Source: Actinomadura violacea
Lineage (GTDB): Bacteria; Actinomycetota; Actinomycetes; Streptosporangiales; Streptosporangiaceae
Direction: 5' to 3'
DNA length: 64,000 bases
Assembly (NCBI RefSeq): GCF_017573465.1
Contig: NZ_JAGEPF010000039.1
Location: forward strand, 39,810 to 103,809
Within the stretch, counting starts at the first letter, position 1, and each line of letters starts with the position of its first letter. This document shows, piece by piece, positions 44,647-52,387 of this stretch. Made by a program: the position numbers and the translations under genes. A model generated the notes under the pieces. It ran no database searches, was not told the DNA's origin, and saw only the letters and a list, made by a program, of their open reading frames with translations.

Positions 44647-45489
44647 ATGCCCGAACTGTTCGACGAGCCGCTGGAGGACCGGGTCATCGAGCGGGAGGCC
44701 GCCCGCCAGGTGGACTACACGGTGAAGGCGGAGCCCACGCCCAAACGGGTCCGCGCCTACTGCGGCGGCGTGGCGGTCGCCGACTCGTGCCGCGCCCGAC
44801 TCCTCCTGGAGTCCCGGCACATGCCGGTCTACTACTTTCCCGCCGAGGACGTGCGGACCGACCTGCTCACGCCGTCCGGCAAGACGCGCGACGACCCGGT
44901 CAAGGGGAAGGCGCGGTTCTTCGGCCTGCGGGTGGGCGAGCGGGAGATCCGCGATGCCGCCTGGACGTTCGAGGACGCGCCGCCGGGCGCCCCGGGCATC
45001 GCCGGCCACATCGCCTTCTACTGGAAGACCATGGACGCCTGGTTCGAGGAGGACGACGAGATCTACGGACACCCGAGGGACCCGTACCACCGGGTGGACG
45101 TGCTGAACAGCTCGCGGCACATCGAGGTCGTGGTGCTGGGCGAGGTCGTCGCCGACACGCGCCGTCCCCGGCTGCTCGTCGAGACGAACATCCCGCCGCG
45201 CTGGTACATCCCGAAGCAGGACGTCCGGATGGACATGCTGCAGCCGTCGCCGACGTCGTCGCAGTGCCCGTACAAGGGCCGTCCGGTCTACTGGTCGGTG
45301 CGCGCCGGCGACCGGCTGATGCACGACGTGGCCTGGGCCTATCCGTATCCGATCCCGGAGTGCCCGAAGATCGAGAACCTCGTCTGCTTCTTCGACGAGC
45401 AGGTCGACGCCGTCTACGTGGACGGCGAGAAGGCGCCCCGGCCGAAGACCGCGTGGTCGCGCGCGCCGAGGATCACGACGATCGGCTGA
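44647..45489 (+). CDS. Double DUF427 protein
   Basis: The 280-residue protein has two DUF427 modules. The first (about 30-135) has RVRAYCGGVAVADSCRARLLLE and MPVYYFPAEDVRTDLL. The second (about 145-250) has HIEVVVLGEVVADTRRPRLLVE and PPRWYIPKQDVRMDML, with CPYKG and DVAWAYPYPI. DUF427 is widespread and of unknown enzymology. It is the last gene of the importer operon, two bases after YceI, and a very strong terminator begins at the base after its stop. Confidence 0.85.
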   Translation: MPELFDEPLEDRVIEREAARQVDYTVKAEPTPKRVRAYCGGVAVADSCRARLLLESRHMPVYYFPAEDVRTDLLTPSGKTRDDPVKGKARFFGLRVGEREIRDAAWTFEDAPPGAPGIAGHIAFYWKTMDAWFEEDDEIYGHPRDPYHRVDVLNSSRHIEVVVLGEVVADTRRPRLLVETNIPPRWYIPKQDVRMDMLQPSPTSSQCPYKGRPVYWSVRAGDRLMHDVAWAYPYPIPECPKIENLVCFFDEQVDAVYVDGEKAPRPKTAWSRAPRITTIG

Positions 45490-45542
45490 GCGGGAACGGA
45501 AAGGGGCGCCGGCCTGCCGCCGGCGCCCCTTTCCGTTCCCGC
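45490..45542. terminator. Bidirectional terminator, 24-bp perfect stem
   Basis: The arms 45490-45513 and 45519-45542 are exactly complementary over 24 bp around the loop CTGCC. The structure fills the whole space between the stop codons of the DUF427 gene and the convergent LigA gene (45546). It has an A-rich/T-rich section (GGAAAGGGG) in the stem and should end transcription in both directions. Confidence 0.9.
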
Positions 45543-45545
45543 AGG

Positions 45546-45887
45546 TCAGGTCGCGAAGTCGGGGTAGCCGTGCGCGGCGGCGGCCCGGCGGAAGCGTTCG
45601 ACCAGGTCGGGACGGCTGATCTCCGGCACCCAGACGGCCTCCGCGAAGCTCCACAGCAGGTACGGATGCGCGCCCATCCCGTACAGCGCGCCATAGTCGC
45701 GCTCCTGGAACGCGCGCTGCTCCCGCTCGTCGAGGATCCCCCCGGAGCGGTGCTCTGAGCCGGGGCCGCGCGCCCCCGCAGCGACCCATTCGGCGGTGAA
45801 TGCGGCCGGGTCGGCGACGTAGGCGCGTAGCCGGTCGGCGTCCATGTTGACCGCCCGCATGAACTTGTCGATGTCGTAAGCGCCCAT
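45546..45887 (-). CDS. Extradiol ring-cleavage dioxygenase small subunit (LigA-like)
   Basis: This 113-residue LigA-type helical subunit caps the active site of class III extradiol dioxygenases. Typical parts are DIDKFMRAVNMDADRLRAYVAD, FTAEWVAAG, ERDYGALYGMGAHPYLLWSFAEA and a C-terminal DLVERFRRAAAAHG. The ATG overlaps the LigB stop by one base (TGATG), so the two subunits are translationally coupled, as expected for a 1:1 complex. Last gene of the leftward catabolic operon. Confidence 0.85.
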   Translation of the reverse strand: MGAYDIDKFMRAVNMDADRLRAYVADPAAFTAEWVAAGARGPGSEHRSGGILDEREQRAFQERDYGALYGMGAHPYLLWSFAEAVWVPEISRPDLVERFRRAAAAHGYPDFAT

Positions 45888-46723
45888 CACACCGCCCACT
45901 CGAAGAACGGCGACGTGGCGAAGCGCGACACCGCGCCGTCGGCGTGCAGGGCCGGCGCGCCGCCCGCCACCCCCATCGTGACCAGGAAGTTCAGGAACTG
46001 GTGGCTGACGTTGCCCGCGGCGAGCAGCCGGTCGAACGTCAGCGACCGGACGGCCTCCTCGACGGCGCCCTTGCGCAGCAGCTCCACCGCCCAGGCGTCG
46101 AAGTCCCGGTCGGGGGAGCCGGCGAAGTGCTTCGGCCCGCCGACCTCGGTGGCGAGGTGCCCGCTGGCGACGACCGCGACCCTCCGCCCGCCGGGGAGCG
46201 CCTCGATCGTCTCCCTGACGACCTCGCCGACCCGGAAGAACCGCGCGGGCGTCGGCAGCGGCGGCGCCATGCAGTTGGTGAACACGCAGACGACCGGCAG
46301 GTCCAGGTCCGGCCGCAGGTAGAGCAGCGGGACGAGCACGCTGTGGTCGGCGGTGAACTCGTCGGACGCGGCGAAGTCCACGCCGCGCTCGATCCCGCCC
46401 GCGAGCAGCGCGCGGGCCAGCTCCGGATCGCCGCGCAGTTCCGCCTTGGGCAGCCCGAACTCGCGCTCCTCCGCCCAGAACGTCACCGGGACCCGCTCGG
46501 CCTTCCCGACCAGGAACGACGGCATGTTGTCGTAGAACCACTGGGTGAGGTGGTCGGTCGACACGGTGACGATGACGTCCGGCCGCGCCTCCGCCAGCCG
46601 TGCGCGCAGCCGCGCGAACCCGTCCGCGGTGGCGCGCAGGTCGTCGGGCAGCGGGTCGGCGGCGAGGGTGCGCCAGAGCAGCGGGTTGTGCGGGACCCCG
46701 TAGATCCCCACGATCTCGGCCAT
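45887..46723 (-). CDS. Class III extradiol ring-cleavage dioxygenase catalytic subunit (LigB-like)
   Basis: This 278-residue Fe(II)-dependent subunit cleaves a catechol-type ring next to the hydroxyls. The expected Fe-ligand His residues are in GVPHNPLL (about H12) and VSTDHLTQW (about H57). The acid/base His is in VASGHLATEVGG (about H163, compare His195 of LigB), and VCVFTNC and AGNVSHQFLNF frame the pocket. The substrate is not set by sequence: protocatechuate, gallate, 2,3-dihydroxy compounds and N-heterocyclic diols are all used in the superfamily. It starts one base after the amidohydrolase stop. Confidence 0.87.
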   Translation of the reverse strand: MAEIVGIYGVPHNPLLWRTLAADPLPDDLRATADGFARLRARLAEARPDVIVTVSTDHLTQWFYDNMPSFLVGKAERVPVTFWAEEREFGLPKAELRGDPELARALLAGGIERGVDFAASDEFTADHSVLVPLLYLRPDLDLPVVCVFTNCMAPPLPTPARFFRVGEVVRETIEALPGGRRVAVVASGHLATEVGGPKHFAGSPDRDFDAWAVELLRKGAVEEAVRSLTFDRLLAAGNVSHQFLNFLVTMGVAGGAPALHADGAVSRFATSPFFEWAV

Positions 46724-46724
46724 G

Positions 46725-47582
46725 TCAGATCCCGAACAATCCGCGGGCGTTGTCGAGCAGGATCTTGCGCCGCGACGCCTCCTTGAACTCCAGCGCGTCG
46801 AACTCCTTCATCCACCGCTCCGCGTCCAGCACCGGCCAGTCCGTCCCGAACAGCACCCGGTCGGTGACGATGCTGTTCGCGTAGCGCGCGACCTCCGCCG
46901 GCCAGTACTTCGGCGCCCAGCCCGACAGGTCGATGAAGTAGTTCGACTTGTGCCAGCAGGCAGCGAGATTGTCCAGGTGCCACGGCCACGCCGGATGCGC
47001 GCTGATCACCTTCAGCTCGGGGAAGTCGGCGGCCACGTCGTCCAGGTAGGGGACGGGACGGGCGTACTCCAGTTTGTATCCCATCCCGCCGGGCGTCCCG
47101 GCGCCGCCGCCGGGGAACCCGCCATGGAACATGACCGGCAGCCCGAGCTCCGCGCACGTCTCCCAGATCGGGTAGAAGCGCCGGTCGTTCGGATGGAACC
47201 GCTGCCGCGCCGGGTTCAGCTCGCCCACCCCGCGCACGCCGTAGGTCTCGGCGCAGCGCCGGATCTCCTCGATCGCCGCCTTCCCCTTCCACGGGTCGAT
47301 GCCGCAGAACGCGATGAACACGTCCGGGTGGTCGGCCTGGGCGCGTCCCAGCAGGTCGTTGGGCGCGCCGCGGACGCCCGACTGCGTCTCGTCGTCGGAG
47401 TTGACGATGACCGCCATCATGCGGCGGTCCCGGTAGGCGTCCGCCTGCGCGGCGAACGACACCGGCCGCCGCTCCTTGCCGAAGTGCGAGCCCATCTGCG
47501 CGCGGCGGGCGCCCATCGCGGCGAGGAACTCCTCGGTCTGCGGGTGCGTGTGCACATCGATGGCCACCAGGTCGTCACGCAT
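46725..47582 (-). CDS. Amidohydrolase-family (ACMSD/LigJ-like) metal enzyme
   Basis: This 285-residue TIM-barrel enzyme of the amidohydrolase_2 group has metal-site motifs DVHTHPQ at the N-terminus, MFHGGFP, VISAHPAWPWH and the C-terminal FGTDWPVLD. The group includes 2-amino-3-carboxymuconate semialdehyde decarboxylase, gamma-resorcylate decarboxylase and 4-oxalomesaconate hydratase (LigJ). Sitting next to a LigAB dioxygenase, it probably processes the ring-cleavage product by decarboxylation or hydration. It overlaps the CoA-transferase gene by eight bases. Confidence 0.85.
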   Translation of the reverse strand: MRDDLVAIDVHTHPQTEEFLAAMGARRAQMGSHFGKERRPVSFAAQADAYRDRRMMAVIVNSDDETQSGVRGAPNDLLGRAQADHPDVFIAFCGIDPWKGKAAIEEIRRCAETYGVRGVGELNPARQRFHPNDRRFYPIWETCAELGLPVMFHGGFPGGGAGTPGGMGYKLEYARPVPYLDDVAADFPELKVISAHPAWPWHLDNLAACWHKSNYFIDLSGWAPKYWPAEVARYANSIVTDRVLFGTDWPVLDAERWMKEFDALEFKEASRRKILLDNARGLFGI

Positions 47583-48678
47583 CGAGCACCTCCGTGTTGT
47601 GCGCCCCGAGGTCCGGGGCGGGCGCCGGCCGGTCCCGCTCCCACGCGGAGAACCGGGTGCCCGGCACCGTCTCGTGGTCGTCGATCAGGCCGAGGTGGCG
47701 GACCTGCCGGTCCTGCGCGAGGCCGGCGACGGTGTTCAGTGCGCCGTGCGGGATGTCGGCCGCGGTCAGCCGCTCGAACCACTCGTCGCGCGGGTGCTTG
47801 CCGGTCTCGGCCTTGAGGATCGCGTCGAGCGCGTCGTAGTTGCGGTAGCGCGCCTCGCGGGTCGCGAACCGCGGGTCGTCGGCGAGGTCGGGACGCTCGA
47901 TGACGTCCAGCAGCCCGCGCCAGAACTTCTCCGGTACCGACATGTGGACGACGAACGGGAGGCCGTCGGAACCGACACAGCCGTACGCCTGCGCGCGCGC
48001 GGCGCGAGTGCCGGGCGCCACCACCGTGCCCGTTTCCAGGTATGTCGAGACGGCCTCGGTAAGAAAGTCGGTAAGCGCGCCGAGCATCGACACTTCCACA
48101 TGCTGCCCCTCACCGGTGCTCGATCGGGCGTGCAGCGCGGCGAGGATCCCCTGCGCCGCCGACATGCCCGACAGCAGGTCGGAGAAGGCCGGCCCTACGG
48201 GACGCGGTGTGTCCAGCGGCACGAGGTGCCCGTACATCCCGCCCAACGCGGAGATGACCGTGTCATAGGCGGGCCTCTTGGCGTACGGACCGTCCGGGCC
48301 GAAACCGGTGATCGAGCAGTAGACCAGGCGCGGGTTGCGCGCGCGCAGCCGCTCCCAGCCGAAGCCGAGCCGGTCCGCGACGCCCGGACGGAAGTTCTCG
48401 ATCAGCACGTCCGCGTCTCCGGCGAGCCGCAGCAGGTCCGCGAGGCCGTCCGGTGACCGCAGGTCGAGCGTGACGCCGCGCTTGCCGCGGTTGTAGGCGC
48501 CGAACTGGGGGCTGTACGGCCGGTCGCCGCCGCCCTGCCAGCGCCGCATCGGATCGCCGTCGGGCGACTCGACCTTGATCACGTCGGCGCCGAGGTCGGC
48601 GAGCAGCTTCGCCGCGTACGGCCCGGAGATGTACCGGCCGATCTCGATCACGCGGACGTCGTCCAGGGGGGCGGGCAT
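47575..48678 (-). CDS. CaiB/BaiF-type (class III) CoA-transferase
   Basis: The 367-residue family III CoA-transferase has the N-terminal VIEIGRYISGPYAAKLLADLGA in outline, IKVESPDGDPMR, NRGKRGVTLDL, the NFRPGVADRLG helix and the catalytic Asp in GPAFSDLLSGM. It moves CoA from a donor such as succinyl-CoA to a carboxylic acid, activating a catabolic intermediate. ATG 48678 has GAAGGAG upstream and overlaps the dehydrogenase stop by one base. The acceptor is unknown and is probably an acid formed in this pathway. Confidence 0.88.
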   Translation of the reverse strand: MPAPLDDVRVIEIGRYISGPYAAKLLADLGADVIKVESPDGDPMRRWQGGGDRPYSPQFGAYNRGKRGVTLDLRSPDGLADLLRLAGDADVLIENFRPGVADRLGFGWERLRARNPRLVYCSITGFGPDGPYAKRPAYDTVISALGGMYGHLVPLDTPRPVGPAFSDLLSGMSAAQGILAALHARSSTGEGQHVEVSMLGALTDFLTEAVSTYLETGTVVAPGTRAARAQAYGCVGSDGLPFVVHMSVPEKFWRGLLDVIERPDLADDPRFATREARYRNYDALDAILKAETGKHPRDEWFERLTAADIPHGALNTVAGLAQDRQVRHLGLIDDHETVPGTRFSAWERDRPAPAPDLGAHNTEVLDA

Positions 48679-49751
48679 CAACGCTCCTTCTCGGGTCGGG
48701 CACCGGGTTCCGGACGGACGCGGAGCACCACCTTGCCGAGGTGGTCCCTGCGGCCGGCGTGCGCGTACGCGGCACCGGCCTGCTCCAGCCCGTGCACGGC
48801 GGTGACCGGCGGGCTGACCCGCCCGCCCGCGAGCAGCGCGAGCCCGTCGCGCATGTCCGCGTTGTCGGCCGCGGCGCAGCCGTGCAGGGTGAGGCGGCGC
48901 GCGTAGAACGGGCGGGACTCGACGGTGACGGCGGCCCCGGGGAGCGCCGCGGCGAACACCGCATGGCCCGCCCAGCCGAGCGCGTCCAGCGCCGCCTCGA
49001 TCAGCGGGCCGCTGCCGGTCGCGTCGATCAGCAGGCGCACGCCGTCCGGGACGTGCGCGCGCACGGCCCCGGGCAGGCCGGCGACCTCCCGCACGCCATA
49101 GGTGAGGACGGCATCGGCGCCCAGATCACGCAGCTCGCCGGTCGGTTCGCCCTCCAGCGCGCCGGCGATGACGCGCGCGCCGAGCGCGGTGGCCACCTGG
49201 AGCGCGGCGCAGCCCAGCGCGCCGGTCGCCCCCGTCACCAGGACGGCGTCGCCGGGCCGCACGCCGCCGCCGCGCCGGATCATGTGCAGCGCGATCGGCA
49301 CGCTGTGCACGGCGGCCGCCGCGACCGGGAACGGCACGCCGTCGGGGAGCGGGAACACCGCGCGCGCCGGCACCGCCGCGTACTCGGCGGCGCCCCCGTC
49401 CCGGTGGACCCCGAGGACGGTCTGGTCCGTGCAGTCGGCCTCCCGTCCCTCGCGGCAGAACCGGCAGTCGCCGCAGGGCAGGTTCGGCTTCACCGCGACG
49501 CGGCGGCCGAGCAGCTCGTCCGCCGGCCCGCCGCCGGCGGCGACGACGACGCCGACCGGGTCGATACCGACCGTGCGGGGCAGCGCGGCGGGCTCGCCGC
49601 CCAGCCGCGCACCGGCCATCACCTGCCGTTCGAGCTGGTTGACGCCGACCGCGTGGACCTCGACCAGCACCTCGCCGGGGCCGGGCTCGGGGACGGCGAC
49701 GTCGGCGACGGCGAGCGTCTCCGGCCCTCCGGTGACCCGCACCGCCCTCAT
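48678..49751 (-). CDS. Zinc-type alcohol dehydrogenase / quinone oxidoreductase-like (MDR) protein
   Basis: The 357-residue MDR protein keeps the structural-zinc cluster (CGDCRFCREGREADC) and the Rossmann motif VTGATGALGCAALQ. In place of the usual catalytic Cys/His-Asp it has GVNQLERQ, so the catalytic zinc is probably absent, as in quinone oxidoreductases. It therefore likely reduces or oxidises an alkene, quinone or alcohol with NADPH. First gene of the leftward operon; ATG 49751 follows AGGAG, about 110 bases downstream of a good promoter. Confidence 0.83.
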   Translation of the reverse strand: MRAVRVTGGPETLAVADVAVPEPGPGEVLVEVHAVGVNQLERQVMAGARLGGEPAALPRTVGIDPVGVVVAAGGGPADELLGRRVAVKPNLPCGDCRFCREGREADCTDQTVLGVHRDGGAAEYAAVPARAVFPLPDGVPFPVAAAAVHSVPIALHMIRRGGGVRPGDAVLVTGATGALGCAALQVATALGARVIAGALEGEPTGELRDLGADAVLTYGVREVAGLPGAVRAHVPDGVRLLIDATGSGPLIEAALDALGWAGHAVFAAALPGAAVTVESRPFYARRLTLHGCAAADNADMRDGLALLAGGRVSPPVTAVHGLEQAGAAYAHAGRRDHLGKVVLRVRPEPGARPEKER

Positions 49752-49866
49752 GGCAGCTCCTGCGGCCCGGTTCCACGGGCGTCGCTCGTCGGCGGATCGG
49801 GGGCGGAGGCGTTCGCCATGAGTGCTCCGTTCCGGGCCCTGCCGTGCAGGCGGACCCTAGTTGGCT

Positions 49867-49896
49867 ACGTTATTCACGCCCTCGCCAGCGCGTCAA
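49867..49896 (-). promoter_or_regulatory. Leftward promoter of the dehydrogenase-LigA operon
   Basis: On the minus strand TTGACG (49896-49891) and TAACGT (49872-49867) are separated by 18 bases, a good housekeeping sigma-factor promoter. The predicted start point near 49860 gives a leader of about 110 bases before the ATG at 49751. Confidence 0.6.
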
Positions 49897-49982
49897 TGCC
49901 TCCGATATTCGCTTGTGACAGGCATACAAGGGCTCGTCTTGCAAGGGCCGGGCGTGATCCATCAGTCGATCGCGCCGCACCA

Positions 49983-50009
49983 TTGACAAGGATTGGATAC
50001 AAGATTCAC
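49983..50009 (+). promoter_or_regulatory. Rightward promoter element with GntR operator-like site
   Basis: TTGACA (49983-49988) is followed by TTGGATACAAGATTCAC (49993-50009), which matches the perfect operator at 40349 in 12 of 17 positions. The site fills the spacer and -10 region, a classic repressor position. The -10 hexamer is poor (CACGCT at 18-base spacing). Confidence 0.5.
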
Positions 50010-50061
50010 GCTAGGCGTGCTTCGGGTCATCAGGGCCCGGCCCACACGCATGGGAAGGCGT

Positions 50062-51024
50062 ATGCGCACCGAAGAGATCGGCTGGTACAGCGAAGGTGAC
50101 CGGATCAGCGCGCTGTGGCGAACACCCGACGCCGGCGACGGCCCCTACCGCGCGATCGTGCAGGGACCCGGCTGGCTCGGGCTGAAGGACGCCAAGCTCT
50201 ACGTCCGCTACCACGAGGCCCTCACCGACGCCGGCTTCGCCGTGCTCGTCTTCGACTACCGGGGCTTCGGCGACTCCGAAGGGGACCGCGGCGTGCTCTC
50301 CCCGGCCCGGCAGCTGGCCGACCTGCGCAGCGCGGTCGCCTACCTCGACAGCCGCGACGACGTCGTCCCCGACGGGATCGGCGTCTTCGGCAGCGGCGGC
50401 ACCGGCGGCGGCAACGCCGTGCTCCTCGCCGCCGCCGACCCGCTCGTCCGCGCTGCGGTGAGCCAGCTCCCGGTGGCCGACGGCGCCGACTGGCTGCACC
50501 GGATGCGGAGCGAGTCGGAATGGCTCGACTTCCTGGCGAGCGTCCGCGCGGACCGGCGCGACCGGGTGCTGACCGGCAAGGGACGCACCGTCCACCCGCG
50601 CGAGGAGATCATGGTCCCGACGCGGGAGCGGCGCGCGACCAAGGTCAAGGCGGACGTGGACGGCCGGATCCCGACCGCGGTCGAGTTCGCGCCCGCCGTC
50701 GAGGAGATCCTCGCCTACCGGCCCGCCGACGCGGCCGCGGCCCTCACGACGCCGCTGCTGGTCATCGGCATCGAGGGCGACGCGACGACGCCCACCGACC
50801 ACGCCGAGCGGATCCACGCCGCGGCCCGCGGCCCCAAGCAGCTGATCATGCAGCGGCACACCACCCACTACGCCGCCTACGACCGGTACTGGACGACCAC
50901 GACACCGCGCATCGTCGACTGGTTCGACCGCCACCTCGGCCCCGCCCACGTCGTGATCGACACCTGCGATGACGCAGGGGCCCGCCGCGAGCTGCTCGAC
51001 GTCCCGGAGGCCGCCGATGAGTGA
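50062..51024 (+). CDS. Alpha/beta hydrolase with Thr at the nucleophile elbow
   Basis: The 320-residue alpha/beta-hydrolase-fold protein has the oxyanion region VQGPGWLG, strand AVLVFDYRGFGDSEG and a nucleophile elbow reading GSGGTGGGNA. Thr (about T114) occupies the position normally held by Ser in GxSxG. A late Asp (GIEGDATTPTDH) and a His (HTTHYAAYD) can complete a triad. It could be a Thr-dependent hydrolase, a lyase or a non-hydrolytic member. ATG 50062 follows GGGAAGG closely; ATG 50050 is an alternative. First gene of the rightward operon, overlapping the next gene by eight bases. Confidence 0.82.
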   Translation: MRTEEIGWYSEGDRISALWRTPDAGDGPYRAIVQGPGWLGLKDAKLYVRYHEALTDAGFAVLVFDYRGFGDSEGDRGVLSPARQLADLRSAVAYLDSRDDVVPDGIGVFGSGGTGGGNAVLLAAADPLVRAAVSQLPVADGADWLHRMRSESEWLDFLASVRADRRDRVLTGKGRTVHPREEIMVPTRERRATKVKADVDGRIPTAVEFAPAVEEILAYRPADAAAALTTPLLVIGIEGDATTPTDHAERIHAAARGPKQLIMQRHTTHYAAYDRYWTTTTPRIVDWFDRHLGPAHVVIDTCDDAGARRELLDVPEAADE

Positions 51025-52387
51025 CCCCGACCTGCGGATCCGCGGCGGACGGGTGATCACCCCCGCCGGCGAGCTCGCCGCGGACGTCCTGGTCACCGGC
51101 GGCCGGATCACCGGGCTCGTCGACCGGGCCGTCCCGACGCCCGGCGCCGCGCGGGAGATCGACGCGTCCGGGAGGCTCGTCCTGCCCGGCATGATCGACG
51201 TCCACGTGCACACCCGCGAACCGGGCTTCACGCACAAGGAGGACATCGAGTCGACGGCCCGCCAGGCCGCCGCCGGCGGCGTCACCACGATCTTCGGCAT
51301 GCCGAACCTCGACCCGCCGACCAGCACCGACAAGGCCCTGGAGGACGTCCTCGCCCGGTACGCCGCGTCGTCGATGGTGGACTACAACCACAACCCCGCC
51401 GCGACCCTGCCCGACGAGGTTCCCCTCATGGCCGCCCGCGGCGTCCGCGCGTTCAAGGTCTACATGGTCGTCGACACCGGACGGACCTACCCGCACCCCG
51501 CCGGAACCGGCATGCACGACCACGGCGACCTGCTCCGCATGATGGACACCATCGCGGCCACCGGGAAGCGGTTCATCATCCACCCGCACGACCAGGCGCT
51601 CATGGACTACATCGAGGGCGCCTACTGGGAGCGCGGCGAGAACACCCCCCAGGCCTACGCCCGCGCCTACGCCGAACGCGAAGGCGTCATCTGGGACACC
51701 GCGATCGACGTCGTCCTCCGCCTCGCCGAGGCCGCCCGCTGCCCGATCCACCTCGCGCACATGCAGACGCGCCGCTCCATCGACGCCGTCCGCCGCGCCA
51801 AGGCCCGCGGCGTCGACGTGACCTGCGAGGTCAACCACTGGGCGCTGTTCCTCGCCCGCTGGGACGACGTCGAACGGCTCGGCCCGTACGCGCTCTCGTA
51901 CTGGGTCCCCGACGACGCGCGCGCCGCGGTCTGGGAGGGGCTCCGCGACGGGACGATCGACGTCTGCTCCTCCGACCACGCCCCGCACACCCGGGAGGAG
52001 AAGGACATCGGCTGGACGAAGATGTGGAGCGCCCACACCGGGACGCCCGGCATCCAGTACTACTACCCGCTGCTCCTCGACGCCGCCGCGCGCGGCGAAC
52101 TGCCCGTCGAACGCGTCGCGCAGCTCGTCGCGGAGGCCCCCGCCCGGCACTTCGGCCTGGCCGGCCGGAAGGGCGCGCTGCTCCCCGGGCACGACGCCGA
52201 CATCGTGATCGCCGACCCGGATGCGTCCATGGAGATCACCGAGGACGGCGTGCTGTCGAAATGCGGCTGGACCCCCTACGAGGGGGTCACCTGCCGGATG
52301 CGGATCGAGCGGACGCTCGTCCGCGGAACCGAGGTCTACGCCGGGGGAGACGTCGTGGGCGTCCCCGGCCACGGGAGGTTGGCGTGA
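51017..52387 (+). CDS. Cyclic amidase (dihydroorotase/hydantoinase/allantoinase family)
   Basis: The 456-residue binuclear-metal amidohydrolase has DVHVHTREPG (His 63 and 65), the carbamylated-Lys motif AFKVYM (about K147), metal His in FIIHPHDQ and IHLAHMQT, and the catalytic Asp in CSSDHAPH. A small N-terminal/C-terminal beta-sandwich surrounds the barrel. The family opens cyclic amides such as dihydroorotate, hydantoins, allantoin and dihydropyrimidines. No pyrimidine genes are adjacent; the setting is catabolic, so a ring amide in the imported compound is the likely substrate. It overlaps its neighbours by eight and four bases. Confidence 0.87.
   Translation: MSDPDLRIRGGRVITPAGELAADVLVTGGRITGLVDRAVPTPGAAREIDASGRLVLPGMIDVHVHTREPGFTHKEDIESTARQAAAGGVTTIFGMPNLDPPTSTDKALEDVLARYAASSMVDYNHNPAATLPDEVPLMAARGVRAFKVYMVVDTGRTYPHPAGTGMHDHGDLLRMMDTIAATGKRFIIHPHDQALMDYIEGAYWERGENTPQAYARAYAEREGVIWDTAIDVVLRLAEAARCPIHLAHMQTRRSIDAVRRAKARGVDVTCEVNHWALFLARWDDVERLGPYALSYWVPDDARAAVWEGLRDGTIDVCSSDHAPHTREEKDIGWTKMWSAHTGTPGIQYYYPLLLDAAARGELPVERVAQLVAEAPARHFGLAGRKGALLPGHDADIVIADPDASMEITEDGVLSKCGWTPYEGVTCRMRIERTLVRGTEVYAGGDVVGVPGHGRLA

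Larger units (their letters stand above)
49752..50061. other. Divergent control region of the catabolic locus (310 bases)
   Basis: It holds a leftward promoter (49867-49896), a rightward TTGACA with an operator-like repeat (49983-50009) and several CAAGG/ACAAG repeats (for example CATACAAGG, TTGCAAGG, GACAAGG). It is noticeably more AT-rich than the neighbouring genes. No additional gene is visible. Confidence 0.7.
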
